Source of the DNA: Archangiaceae bacterium
Lineage (GTDB): Bacteria; Myxococcota; Myxococcia; Myxococcales; Myxococcaceae
Assembly: GCA_016879935.1 (NCBI GenBank)
Contig: JAACJQ010000324.1
Span: 1 to 49,990, forward strand
Reading direction: 5' to 3'
Length of the DNA: 49,990 nt
The notes beneath the pieces are model-generated. The model ran no database searches and was not told the DNA's origin. It saw only the letters and a list, made by a program, of their open reading frames with translations. Shown one piece after another: positions 1 to 8,380 of the stretch. Both the position numbers and the translations under genes were made by a program. The stretch's first letter is position 1; every line of letters begins with the position of its first letter.

Positions 1-60
1 GGTCACCGGACTCACCCCGCCGTCACGGTCGTTGCCCCCGCCAGCCGAGGAGTCCCACGC

Positions 61-486
61 ATGATGTCGCTCGAAGGTTTCGGATTCGATCCCCCCGCCG
101 GTTTCCGCACCGAAGAGGTCACCATCGGGCTCCGCATGGGCTTGCCCGGCAGCGGCCCGCAGCCCAGCCTGATGGTTCAGAGCAAAGCAGCGCGCCAGGG
201 CGTGACGCTCGAGACGCTCGTCTCGGAGACGATGACCGAGCTCGCGCAGACCGTCGCCAACATCAAGAACCTCACCAACGGCGCCATGACGTTCGCCGAC
301 GGCGGCAAGGGCGCGGTGCTGGCCTACAACTTCCCCACACACGTCGGCGACATGCGGCAGTACTTCGTCATGCGCATCGAGGGCGGGCGGCAGTGCAACA
401 TCACGCTCACGCTCCCGCAGGCCGCGCTCACCGACTCGAACGCCGCGTCCTTCATGAAGGCCATCGCTTCTCTCAAAGCCGTCTGA
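61..486 (+). CDS. DcrB/DUF1795-family protein
   Basis: This 141-residue cytoplasmic protein has no signal peptide. It has the compact alpha/beta layout of DcrB/DUF1795 proteins: an early 'FDPPAGFRTEEVTIGLR' strand-loop-strand, a central 'SLMVQSKA' strand, and a C-terminal strand plus helix ending in 'FMKAIASLKAV'. Some DUF1795 members (EagR/EagT type) are chaperones for type VI secretion effectors that carry PAAR and membrane segments; others are lipoproteins of unknown role. The start follows a GAGGAG ribosome site about 8 bases upstream. The next gene begins 15 bases after the stop, so the two are probably co-transcribed. A partner effector upstream cannot be tested because the window starts here. 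The family call is fairly confident; the chaperone role is only inference. Confidence 0.6.
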   Translation: MMSLEGFGFDPPAGFRTEEVTIGLRMGLPGSGPQPSLMVQSKAARQGVTLETLVSETMTELAQTVANIKNLTNGAMTFADGGKGAVLAYNFPTHVGDMRQYFVMRIEGGRQCNITLTLPQAALTDSNAASFMKAIASLKAV

Positions 487-501
487 CCCGGAGCTCACAC
501 C

Positions 502-1539
502 ATGTCGAACACGATTGGCCCCAAGGCCCCGACGATCGCAACGCCCCGCACGCCGAACGAGACGCGCACCACCACGCCGGCGGCAGCCACACCGACCGCC
601 TCCACCCCAGCGGGTTGGCAGGCGAGCGGCGCCACCCGAAAGCCGAGCGTCGCTGCGCAGGCGATCGCTCCCGGCTCGGGCAAGACCGAAGTGATGTGTC
701 CCGTGCTGCGCGCGCTGGTGAACGAGGGCCGCGTGCAGATGGCACCCGATGGCTCGGTGAACCTCGACGAGCTGAACAAGGCCGTGAAGGAGCTCGGCGG
801 TTCGAACGCGCTCGGCGCCGCCACGTGGGGCATCGGCACCATCGGCAACAAGCCGACGGACATTCTCCACAACCTCACGCACCGCGAGATGAACGTCGTC
901 AACCTGCCCGAGGGCATCGTCCCCCACCCCGCTGACACGCAGATCTTGAGGAACGGCCAATTCGACCAGGCGAAGTTCGACGCGCTGGTCTCGCACGCCG
1001 AGAACGGCGTGATGACGACCGACTCCTTCGCTGCAGCGATCAGCGACAACTACCGGCGCGATCTGAAGGCCGGCTCGGGCGTCGTCGACTCGTCGGTGCG
1101 CGGGCTCAACTTCGCGCAGCTGGAGTTCGCCGGGCTCTTGTCGGTGTTCGGCAAGAAGGACCCCGCGACCGGCAAGACCGGCATCAAGGTCGAAGATCTG
1201 CGCACGCTCTATCAGCAGGGCACCATTCCGCCCGGCATGCAGAACCAGAAGTCGGGAGTCGTCGAGGCGATGGCGCTGCAGGCGTCGCTGAAGCTGAAGT
1301 CAGACGCCAACATCGCGCGACACGCGATGGGCTCGGTGTTCACGGCGACAGGCCTCGCGAGCACGGGAGCTCGGCTGGCCGGTGGCGGCCCCGCGGAATC
1401 GGAGCGCACGGCCGGTCAGCTCGCAGCGATGAGCGCAGGAAAAGCCGCGGCCTGTCCGCACATGGGCGGCGCGAAGAAGATGCCGACGGCTCCGGCTGAC
1501 GTGGTGAACGCGCACACGCCTGCGGGCATGGCGCGCTGA
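502..1539 (+). CDS. Heme-thiolate peroxidase (chloroperoxidase/UPO)-like protein
   Basis: The protein has 345 residues. The first ~60 form a low-complexity Thr/Pro/Ala tail. A domain follows that resembles the fungal chloroperoxidase/unspecific peroxygenase family (Peroxidase_2). 'MCPVLRALVNEG' (Cys66-Pro67) fits the family's 'PCPxLNxLANHG', where Cys is the proximal heme ligand. A short loop and 'VNLDELNKAVKEL' fit the next helix. 'FDQAKFDALVSHAENG' and 'LEFAGLLSVFG' match later helices, and 'IPPGM' sits where the family has 'LPxGW'. The usual EHD acid-base motif is not exact; 'LTHREMN' lies at about that place. A second Cys motif, 'CPHMGG', is near the C-terminus. There is no signal peptide. 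It follows the DcrB-like gene by 15 bases and ends flush against the convergent gene at 1540. The family assignment comes from motif reading by eye and activity is unproven. Confidence 0.5.
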   Translation: MSNTIGPKAPTIATPRTPNETRTTTPAAATPTASTPAGWQASGATRKPSVAAQAIAPGSGKTEVMCPVLRALVNEGRVQMAPDGSVNLDELNKAVKELGGSNALGAATWGIGTIGNKPTDILHNLTHREMNVVNLPEGIVPHPADTQILRNGQFDQAKFDALVSHAENGVMTTDSFAAAISDNYRRDLKAGSGVVDSSVRGLNFAQLEFAGLLSVFGKKDPATGKTGIKVEDLRTLYQQGTIPPGMQNQKSGVVEAMALQASLKLKSDANIARHAMGSVFTATGLASTGARLAGGGPAESERTAGQLAAMSAGKAAACPHMGGAKKMPTAPADVVNAHTPAGMAR

Positions 1540-2865
1540 TCAGAGCACGACGTCGGCGACGAGCCAGCGCGCCTCGTCGCGAAGCACCACGTGACGAAAG
1601 CCGGGCACGAGGCGAACGCTCCGGCGATCGCCTTGAGCCAGGGGAGCGCTGAGCCGGCCCGTCTCGACGTCGACGAACACCAGCGCGTCGAAGCGGTTCC
1701 ACGCCAGAAATCTCGGGCTCGCGACGCTGAAGTGCTCTGGCTTGACGACCTCGAGTTCGGCTGGTGTCAGCGCGACCCGAACGCCGCTGCGCAGCACCAG
1801 GTGCTCATCCTCGAGCGTCACCTCGTGCCGCGGCGCGGTGGGCTCCGTCGACGTGAGCGCCCCCGTCTCGAAATCGAGCAGGACCCACTTCGTGGCGCGA
1901 CGCTCGATGCCCTCGAAGACGCTGAGCACGACACCGCGAGGGCGCCACTCGACCACGTGAAACGAGCGCTCACCGTCGAGCGCGTTGAAGGTGGCTCCGC
2001 GCTGACGATCGACCAGCACGATCTCGGAGTAGCGGCCCCGACGCGAGGTGGCGTCGTGCCATCGAGCGAAGGCCAGCCACCTGCGATCAGGAGAGATGCT
2101 GGCGCCAGCTCGACAGCCGGGCGGCGGCTCGATCAGCGTCAACTCCTCCTCTTCGAGCAGCCAGAACGCATCGACCTCTTCGCTCGCGACGGTCAGCTGC
2201 CAGCACCTGGCCGCCTCCGACCAGCGGGCGCTCAGCGCACCGTCGAAGTGTGCGAGCTCACGCGTCGAGCCAGCCGTCAGGTCGAGTGACAGCAACCGGC
2301 CGCCAAGCGTGAACACGGCCTCGTTCTCGAAGAGCTGATTCAGCACCAGCCGGCCGTGGAGCTTCACGGGCCGTTCGTTTTCGAACCTCGGGCCGCTCGA
2401 GAACCGTGGATCCGACGCGAGCGATGGCTCACCGTCACGAAGCATGCGCGCGAGCGACCGGAGCAGCGGCTCCGCGTACTCGGCGTCTTTCTCGAGGAAC
2501 TCGGCGGTGCCCTGGCCGAGATCGAAGTTGAAATACACCTCGCTCTCCTGCCCATCGACGCGCAGGAACCACTTCGTCAGCACCAGCCCGCCTTCACGAC
2601 CCAGCGAGGTGAAGTCGACGTACACTGACGAGAGGGCCACCTGCGGCCCGGTGGAGGGCGCATCGACCTCGAGCGCCTGCGCGAGTGACGAAATGAGCGC
2701 CTGGCCCGCGCACCGATCGTGCGGCGTCAGCCGGAGCGTGCCGAACTCCGGCGCACCTGCCGGCATCACGACCGTGAAGACGCGCGCCCCACCGTGATGC
2801 ACCTCGAAGGTGCGCGCATCGACGACGACGAGCTCGAGGCCGAGCCGGTGATCGTCGGCGCTCAC
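1540..2865 (-). CDS. Hypothetical protein with beta-propeller-like repeats
   Basis: I do not recognise this 441-residue protein as a named family. It has no signal peptide or membrane segment. The second half has repeated strand-turn-strand units such as 'SPDRRWLAFARWHD', 'VVEWRPRGVVLSVFEG' and 'LDFETGALTSTEP', the texture of WD40/TolB-like beta-propellers. The GTG start (2863-2865) lies directly after the TGA of the upstream lipoprotein gene on the same strand, so the two form an operon and may be translationally coupled. Its stop abuts the stop of the convergent peroxidase-like gene with no gap (TGATCA at 1537-1542). A role next to the exported lipoprotein is possible but unsupported. Confidence 0.6.
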   Translation of the reverse strand: MSADDHRLGLELVVVDARTFEVHHGGARVFTVVMPAGAPEFGTLRLTPHDRCAGQALISSLAQALEVDAPSTGPQVALSSVYVDFTSLGREGGLVLTKWFLRVDGQESEVYFNFDLGQGTAEFLEKDAEYAEPLLRSLARMLRDGEPSLASDPRFSSGPRFENERPVKLHGRLVLNQLFENEAVFTLGGRLLSLDLTAGSTRELAHFDGALSARWSEAARCWQLTVASEEVDAFWLLEEEELTLIEPPPGCRAGASISPDRRWLAFARWHDATSRRGRYSEIVLVDRQRGATFNALDGERSFHVVEWRPRGVVLSVFEGIERRATKWVLLDFETGALTSTEPTAPRHEVTLEDEHLVLRSGVRVALTPAELEVVKPEHFSVASPRFLAWNRFDALVFVDVETGRLSAPLAQGDRRSVRLVPGFRHVVLRDEARWLVADVVL

Positions 2866-5124
2866 TCAGGGAATGGTGACGTACACGCTGCGGCCACCTT
2901 CCTGCTCACCGGCCTGGCCGAAGCCCTCGGTGAAGGCGCCCGAGAAGCTGATCTGCGAGTCGGCCGAGAACGAGCTCACCGTCGGGCGAATGCCACCGCC
3001 ACGGGGATCCCACGCTCGGGTGTCGCTCAGCTTCCGCGCCGGCTTCTTGAACCAGCCGCGCACCGTACCGGCAGGCGTCGGCTCGTCGAAGTCGAAGGGC
3101 ACCGCCCAGAACTTGAAGTCGTTGCCGCTGCCTCCGCCCAGGCGCGCACCCACCAGCATCGACAGCCAGATCTTCCCGTTCGGCAGCGCGGCGAAGGTCG
3201 GTGAGAACGCGTCGACCTGCTTGCCCTGGAACTCGGTGAACGGGAACAGCACCTTCGTCTGGTTGTCGACGTCGAGCGTGAAGACCGAGAGATCCGAGCC
3301 GGTCACCCAGCGGCGCTGCTGCGCGTTCCACAGCGAGACCTGCACCGTCGAGAGGGCCTCGTTGCCGGGCAGCAGGCTGACGTAGGCGCCGATCGCGCGC
3401 TTCGTCTTCGGGTCGATGGCCACCGTCGCGTAGTCCTGCGGGAGCGGGCTGCCGAACGGCGGAACCCCCGTGTACGTGAGCGCCTGCGGCTGGCCGAAGG
3501 TGCCCACCATGCCGTCGCGGTACACGCCGTAGGTCTCGGTGTCGCTCAGGCCGCTCGAGAGCGAGCGCGTCGCCGTGAAGACGATGTGCACCTGGCTGTC
3601 CGAGGGCAGCGTGGCGATGCTGGGCCGAATCGGGGCGAACACGTTGCCCGCATCGGGCGCCGCCGAGACGAAGGCCACCTGGCCCGCGTCTTCGACGTCG
3701 AGGCCCGAGGTCACGTTGCGGGTGACGAGCTTGTCGTCCTCCACCGTCACCATGATGGCTCCGCCCTGACGCCACGCCGCGATGTCGCAGTCGCTGATCA
3801 CCATGCCGAGCCCGCCGTCGTCGAGGGGAGGCGGCTCGATGGTCGTCGCCGTGTCGCCCCAGGTGCGGCCCTCGTCGAGGCTGCGGCGCACGCGCACGCC
3901 ACGGCCGACGATGTAACAGGCGTAGAGCGTCTTGCTCTCGTGGTTGTAGGCGACGCGAACGCGGCTCCCGACCGTGTCGATCGGCGAGGCCGTCACGCTG
4001 TCGTCGATGAAGTCACGGCCGCGGCGGTAGCTGCTGTGCCCGACGAGCAGGCCGTCCTGCTCCAGCGCGACGAAGGTGCGCGCGGAGTCGATGGCGACGA
4101 CGTCGGGGCGCTTGCCGGCGAAACCGCCGAGGTACACCTGCGCGCCCGGCGTCGGAGCACGGGTCATCGCGATGAAGTCGTTCGAGATGAACGGCAGCGG
4201 CGTCGACAGCATCATCATGTTGCCCGAGCCGGCGTCGAACACCTGGCCTGCGTCGAAGGCCGTGCGGTTGCACGTGCCGTTGGGGAAGCACTGGTACGCG
4301 TTCGGGCAGGTGAGCGGGCCGCCGGGCTGGCACGTCTGCACCTTGCACTGGCCGAGATCGCAGACGCGATCGGTCGCGCAGTCGAGCGGGCCCATGCACA
4401 TCGCGCCCGCGTCGGAGGCCCCTGCACCGGCGTCGGGAGTGCCGAAGGCGGGCTTGGTGTCGACCGCTTCGCCGATCATGAACCAGCGCCGGTAGTAGGC
4501 GCCCGCGTCGACCTCGAGAATGAAGTCGCGGCGCGAGGTCATGGAGTTGAAGAAGGGCTCGTCGCGCACGCCCGCGTCCGAGGTGCCGATGAAGGCCCAG
4601 CGGGTGACGCTGTTGCTGCCCTGCAGCGTCGTCCACGCGAAGGCGAAAGAGGTCTCGTCGGCGACGACCACGAGATCGAGCGCGTTACCGCCGTCGTTGA
4701 TCGGCATCGGGCCGGCGTCCGGAACTCCGGCGTCGAAGATGCCGCTCGGGTCGGGCAACACGCCCGCGTACGCGTCCCTGCAGGCCTGCGACACGCCCGA
4801 GAGGCGCATCACACAGCCCGTGCGCGCGCCCACCCAGGCCTCCTTCGAAGCCTCGACGCAGACGGGCAGCTTCTCGGCGCAGGTGAGCACGTCGAGCAGC
4901 AGCGTGCGATCGGCCGGGGAGCACTTGTCGGCGGCGGCGACGCAGGTCGAGCGCTCACCGAAGAGATTGCCCGGCGGAATGCGCGTGCAGTCGCCAACCT
5001 TGGCGGTCTGATCGACCTGCGCGTTCTTGTCGCAGACCTGAGCCGATGACGTGGGGGCCGGGCCGCAAGCCGAAGCCAGCACCACCAGCGCTGCCGCAAG
5101 GAACCACCGAGAGAACGTCGTCAT
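2866..5124 (-). CDS. Large lipoprotein with Asp-box (sialidase-like) repeat
   Basis: The 752-residue product starts with a type II signal peptide whose lipobox reads LASA-C, so it should be lipidated and sit in the envelope or on the surface. The ATG at 5122-5124 is preferred over one 13 codons upstream because GGGAAG lies just before it and the signal peptide then begins correctly. After a Cys-containing N-terminal part come Asp-Ala-Gly-rich linkers ('FDAGVPDAGP') and a Cys cluster ('CATDRVCDLGQCKVQTC'). The long C-terminal half contains a clear Asp-box, 'SLDEGRTWGD', of the kind found in six-bladed sialidase/BNR propellers. No catalytic sialidase arginine triad was identified, so binding rather than hydrolysis is the safer reading. 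It is first gene of an operon with the 441-residue protein. Confidence 0.7.
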   Translation of the reverse strand: MTTFSRWFLAAALVVLASACGPAPTSSAQVCDKNAQVDQTAKVGDCTRIPPGNLFGERSTCVAAADKCSPADRTLLLDVLTCAEKLPVCVEASKEAWVGARTGCVMRLSGVSQACRDAYAGVLPDPSGIFDAGVPDAGPMPINDGGNALDLVVVADETSFAFAWTTLQGSNSVTRWAFIGTSDAGVRDEPFFNSMTSRRDFILEVDAGAYYRRWFMIGEAVDTKPAFGTPDAGAGASDAGAMCMGPLDCATDRVCDLGQCKVQTCQPGGPLTCPNAYQCFPNGTCNRTAFDAGQVFDAGSGNMMMLSTPLPFISNDFIAMTRAPTPGAQVYLGGFAGKRPDVVAIDSARTFVALEQDGLLVGHSSYRRGRDFIDDSVTASPIDTVGSRVRVAYNHESKTLYACYIVGRGVRVRRSLDEGRTWGDTATTIEPPPLDDGGLGMVISDCDIAAWRQGGAIMVTVEDDKLVTRNVTSGLDVEDAGQVAFVSAAPDAGNVFAPIRPSIATLPSDSQVHIVFTATRSLSSGLSDTETYGVYRDGMVGTFGQPQALTYTGVPPFGSPLPQDYATVAIDPKTKRAIGAYVSLLPGNEALSTVQVSLWNAQQRRWVTGSDLSVFTLDVDNQTKVLFPFTEFQGKQVDAFSPTFAALPNGKIWLSMLVGARLGGGSGNDFKFWAVPFDFDEPTPAGTVRGWFKKPARKLSDTRAWDPRGGGIRPTVSSFSADSQISFSGAFTEGFGQAGEQEGGRSVYVTIP

Positions 5125-5216
5125 GTCTTCCCTGTTCGTTTGAGAGGAAACGCCCAACGCCAATACTCAAGGCGGTGGGCGCTGGCCACTGCTGCGAACG
5201 GCGGGAGCCTCGACGA

Positions 5217-5516
5217 TCACCAGAGCTTGCGGGTCTCGCGCATGACGTCGCGCCAGCGAACCGTGGCCACCGCGCGGGCCAGCCGGTGCACCTGAGGCCC
5301 CTGCTCGAGCTTCATCTGCTGCGTGACCAGGCGCGCGAGCACGTAGGCGGCGGCGATCAACAACCCGCCGGGAACGAGCACCATCACCACCACGCTGAGC
5401 ACCTTGGAGACCGCAACCATGACCGTGACACCCCGTCGTCGATGTTCAGGTGCAACTGCAGGTGACGTGCCCCGGACCTCAGAAGCCGAGAGCGCTGATT
5501 TCACTGTGCTTTCCAT
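5217..5516 (-). CDS. Small membrane protein, unknown function
   Basis: This 99-residue protein has a polar, Ser/Thr-rich N-terminus and one long hydrophobic stretch at residues ~33-62 ('VSKVLSVVVMVLVPGGLLIA' and on), enough for one or two membrane passes. A basic tail ending 'RDVMRETRKLW' follows. A near-perfect AAGGAGGT ribosome site lies 8 bases before the ATG at 5514-5516, which selects this start over one six codons upstream. I recognise no family. It lies upstream of the Asp-box lipoprotein on the same strand but is separated by about 90 bases, so co-transcription is uncertain. Confidence 0.55.
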   Translation of the reverse strand: MESTVKSALSASEVRGTSPAVAPEHRRRGVTVMVAVSKVLSVVVMVLVPGGLLIAAAYVLARLVTQQMKLEQGPQVHRLARAVATVRWRDVMRETRKLW

Positions 5517-5678
5517 CGCTCCGACCTCCTTCATGGTGGGGCTTTCCTGAGGCCCCGGGGCGCGCTCGCCACGGCAGCCGTGTCATGCCGACGGCGCTCT
5601 TCGTGAGGCCTGATGAGCGGCGCCTCGCGCATGAGGTCGAGACGGCGCGCGCGGTATCCACTGACGGAGGGTTCCGAT

Positions 5679-6614
5679 GTGGCTACAAGCAGCGCGATGC
5701 CGAGCCCGTTCCAGTCCGTCGATGACGCCTCCGCCCGCCTCGAACACGTTGGCTACCTGCCGTCGAAGGCCATCTCGACCGTCGCGTTCCTGATGGATCG
5801 GCTCGAGAAGCCGGTGCTGATCGAAGGGCCAGCGGGCGTGGGAAAGACCGAGTTCGCGCGCGCTCTCTCGCAGGCGCTGGGCCGAGAGCTGGTGCGGCTC
5901 CAGTGCTACGAGGGGCTCGACGAAGCCAAGGCGCTCTACGAGTGGGAGTACGCCAAGCAGCTGCTCTACACCCAGCTGCTCAAGGACAAGATCGGCGAGC
6001 TGATGACGGGCGCGAAATCGCTCGAAGAGGCAGCCGACCGGGTGGCGGCGAGTGACAGCGTGTTCTTCTCGCGGCGCTTCCTGCTGCCCCGCCCGATTCT
6101 CAAGTCGCTCACCTCGGAGCAGCCGTGCGTGCTGCTCATCGACGAGATCGACAAAGCCGACCCCGAGTTCGAGGCGTTTCTCCTCGAGGTGCTGGCCGAG
6201 AACGCGGTCACCGTTCCCGAGCTGGGCACCATCAGCGCGAAGCACATTCCGCGTGTGGTGCTCACGTCGAACAACGCCCGCGAGCTGTCCGACGCCCTCA
6301 AGCGCCGCTGCCTGCACCTAGCCATCGACTTCCCCACGAAGGAGCGCGAGCTGGCGATCGTGCGCCGCCGCCTGCCGGGTATTTCGGAGAAGCTCGCCGG
6401 CTCGGTGGTCGACGCCGTCGGCAAGCTGCGTGGGCTCGAGCTGAAGAAGGCGCCGTCGATCTCCGAGACCCTCGACTGGGCGCAGGCCCTGGCGCTGCTC
6501 AACGCCGACGTGTTGTCGCCCGACCTGCTCGCCCAGACGCTGAACCTGGTGCTCAAGCACGAGACCGACGTCGACAAGGCGAAGGCGCAGCTGCACTCGC
6601 TGACGCAAGGCTGA
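5679..6614 (+). CDS. MoxR-family AAA+ ATPase
   Basis: The 311-residue AAA+ ATPase has Walker A 'GPAGVGKTE' (residues ~50-58), Walker B 'VLLIDEID' (~151-158), a sensor-1 'VVLTSNNA' and an 'RRC' arginine-finger region. This is the typical MoxR arrangement, with a helical lid at the C-terminus. MoxR ATPases usually work with VWA-domain proteins as chaperones that insert cofactors or remodel complexes. No VWA gene is adjacent, unlike the MoxR gene at 35728, so this copy may act with a distant partner. A GTG at 5679 with GGAGGG seven bases upstream is chosen; the ATG at 5697 has no such site. A lipoprotein gene follows after about 60 bases. Confidence 0.85.
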   Translation: MATSSAMPSPFQSVDDASARLEHVGYLPSKAISTVAFLMDRLEKPVLIEGPAGVGKTEFARALSQALGRELVRLQCYEGLDEAKALYEWEYAKQLLYTQLLKDKIGELMTGAKSLEEAADRVAASDSVFFSRRFLLPRPILKSLTSEQPCVLLIDEIDKADPEFEAFLLEVLAENAVTVPELGTISAKHIPRVVLTSNNARELSDALKRRCLHLAIDFPTKERELAIVRRRLPGISEKLAGSVVDAVGKLRGLELKKAPSISETLDWAQALALLNADVLSPDLLAQTLNLVLKHETDVDKAKAQLHSLTQG

Positions 6615-6672
6615 AAACCCGAGTCCAGCCCCACTGCACGCCAGCCTGCGAGGTGTGCTAGCCAGCGCCGCC

Positions 6673-7656
6673 ATGAACGGACGCGCGTTCCTCGTCGGGC
6701 TTGCCATCGGTGTCGTGGCTGCGGTGTCTCCTGCGTGCGGTACGACGACGAAGAAGTGTCTGCGCTCGAACTGCGCGGGCTGTTGTGACGCCAACGACGA
6801 GTGCCAGATGGGCACGCAGGGCTTCGCGTGCGGCAGCGACGGGCGAACGTGCGCGACCTGCATGCCGAACCAGGCGTGCACCGCGGGCGTCTGCGTCGGT
6901 GGCTCGACGGGCGGCGGCAGCGCGACGGCTGGAGGCAGCGCCGCAGGTGGAAATGCGGCGGGCGGCAACGCCCCGCTCTGCGCGAACTGCAACGGCTGCT
7001 GTGACAACGGCGTGTGTCGCGGGGGCAACACCTTCACGGCCTGCGGCATCGGCGGCTCGGCGTGTCAGAACTGCCAGTCGCAGAACAAGGCGTGCAACAC
7101 GATGGGCCAGTGCATCGCCTTCGCGTGCCCCGGCTGTCTGCTCGACGGTGGCATCTGCTCTCCGGGCAATTCGAACCTGGCGTGCGGCTCCGACGCCGGC
7201 GTCTGCCAGACGTGTGGCATCGGCCAGAGCTGCTTCGGCGGAGCGTGCGTGACGGCCACGACGTGCGGCCCCGCGAACTGCGGCGGTTGCTGCGACGGCA
7301 CGATGTGCGTGCAGACGCCATCGGCCATGAAGTGCGGTTCGGGCGGCAACGTCTGCACGGCGTGTAGCGGAGGTCAGATCTGCATGTCGGGCTCGTGTGT
7401 GAGCGGGACCGGCGGCGGCAGCGCGGGCACCGGCGGCGGCAGCTCGGGCACGGGTGGCGGCATTCCCGTCGGCGGTGGGCTCGCCCTGCCCTGCAGCACG
7501 CTCACCTGCCCGGAAGGTTGCTGCGACGCCTCGGGCAACTGCAAGCCGGGCGATTCGCGTGGAGAGTGCGGGAGCCTCGGCAACTCGTGCCGCGCGTGCT
7601 CCGGCTTCCTGGGCTGCATTCCTAACCCGCTGTCGGGTGGCGGCTTCTGCGGCTGA
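6673..7656 (+). CDS. Cys-rich lipoprotein with five disulfide-type modules
   Basis: The 327-residue protein starts with a signal peptide ending VSPA-C22, a lipobox. The mature part holds five copies of a module of about 45 residues with the pattern C-x(2-3)-[NST]C-x-GCC-x(4-6)-C-x(8-10)-CG-x2-G-x2-C-x2-C-x5-C-x3-C. The modules begin near residues 29, 102, 153, 198 and 275. The third lacks part of the GCC core. Linkers are Gly/Ser/Thr-rich. The even Cys count suggests disulfide-bonded modules on the cell surface. The same module occurs once each in lipoproteins at 20458, 22254, 23909 and 42063. Its function is unknown; adhesion or structural roles are guesses. The 3' end overlaps the convergent gene at 7622 by 35 bases. 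Confidence 0.75.
   Translation: MNGRAFLVGLAIGVVAAVSPACGTTTKKCLRSNCAGCCDANDECQMGTQGFACGSDGRTCATCMPNQACTAGVCVGGSTGGGSATAGGSAAGGNAAGGNAPLCANCNGCCDNGVCRGGNTFTACGIGGSACQNCQSQNKACNTMGQCIAFACPGCLLDGGICSPGNSNLACGSDAGVCQTCGIGQSCFGGACVTATTCGPANCGGCCDGTMCVQTPSAMKCGSGGNVCTACSGGQICMSGSCVSGTGGGSAGTGGGSSGTGGGIPVGGGLALPCSTLTCPEGCCDASGNCKPGDSRGECGSLGNSCRACSGFLGCIPNPLSGGGFCG
7407..7466 (+). repeat. Tandem Gly-Ser/Thr linker repeat
   Basis: Near-identical 18-21-base units of the type ggcaccggcggcggcagc encode G-T-G-G-G-S repeats joining modules four and five of the Cys-rich lipoprotein. Closely related coding repeats occur in the lipoprotein genes near 20.7, 22.5 and 24.1 kb. Confidence 0.6.
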
Positions 7657-8380
7657 GCGCGATCAGACACACCGCCGTGCAGTGCGCGACCTCACGCTCG
7701 TCGGCATCTTCTGAGTCGGTGAAGTGCCCTTCGGGCTGCTGCTGACGACGCAGCGTCTCGAGGTGCTCGGCCGCGACGTCGCGACCGCCCGCCTGCAGGC
7801 AGAAGATCATCTCGGCCGCGGGATCCCACTGCGCGAAGAGCAGGCGCGTCGGCAGTGAGCGCTCGAGTTCGTCGAGCGCCTCTTTCGCCAGCTCGGGGTC
7901 GAGCGGGTCACGCAGGTAACAGGTCCACAAGAGCACCTGGTGCGTACGCCAATAGCTGCGCTCTCCAGCCGTGAGGGTCGAGGCATCGGGCACCTCGACG
8001 TCGACGCCGAGCGCGCCTGCGAGCTCGGACACCAGCCAGCCGACGAGCAGCGACTCCCGCGTGATCTGAGCGCACGCGGCGCGAACGTCATCGGCCGGCA
8101 GCTCGGGGTTCGGCAAGCCGTGAAGCGCACGGAAGTAGAGCGCGTCGAGCCGGGCCATCACGAGCTCCCACGAGAGCCCGGCCGGAAACGTCGCCGGAAT
8201 CGTCGCGAGCCGCTCGAGGGCCTCGTCCAACTTCGGCTGCAGCTGGTGCTCCTCGAAGAACGCGGGGGCGTGCGAGGCGAGACAGTGCAGGGTCACCGCG
8301 CGATCGGCGACGTGCGACTCGAGCGTCGTCTCGGTCAGCGCGAGGAAGCGGTGGAGCGCGCGAGCCGCCGCGTCGTTCAC
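7622..8380 (-). CDS. Helical protein coupled to M1 aminopeptidase gene
   Basis: This 252-residue, mostly alpha-helical soluble protein has no signal peptide. Its GTG start at 8378-8380 overlaps the stop of the upstream aminopeptidase gene (GTGA on the minus strand), which indicates translational coupling and selects this start over one 20 codons upstream. The C-terminal ~70 residues ('FCLQAGG', 'QPEGHFTDSED', 'HCTAVCLIALS') recall the terminal repeat of alpha/alpha-toroid proteins, but I cannot name the family. The 3' end runs 35 bases into the convergent Cys-rich lipoprotein gene. Confidence 0.65.
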   Translation of the reverse strand: MNDAAARALHRFLALTETTLESHVADRAVTLHCLASHAPAFFEEHQLQPKLDEALERLATIPATFPAGLSWELVMARLDALYFRALHGLPNPELPADDVRAACAQITRESLLVGWLVSELAGALGVDVEVPDASTLTAGERSYWRTHQVLLWTCYLRDPLDPELAKEALDELERSLPTRLLFAQWDPAAEMIFCLQAGGRDVAAEHLETLRRQQQPEGHFTDSEDADEREVAHCTAVCLIALSRRSRHPTAG

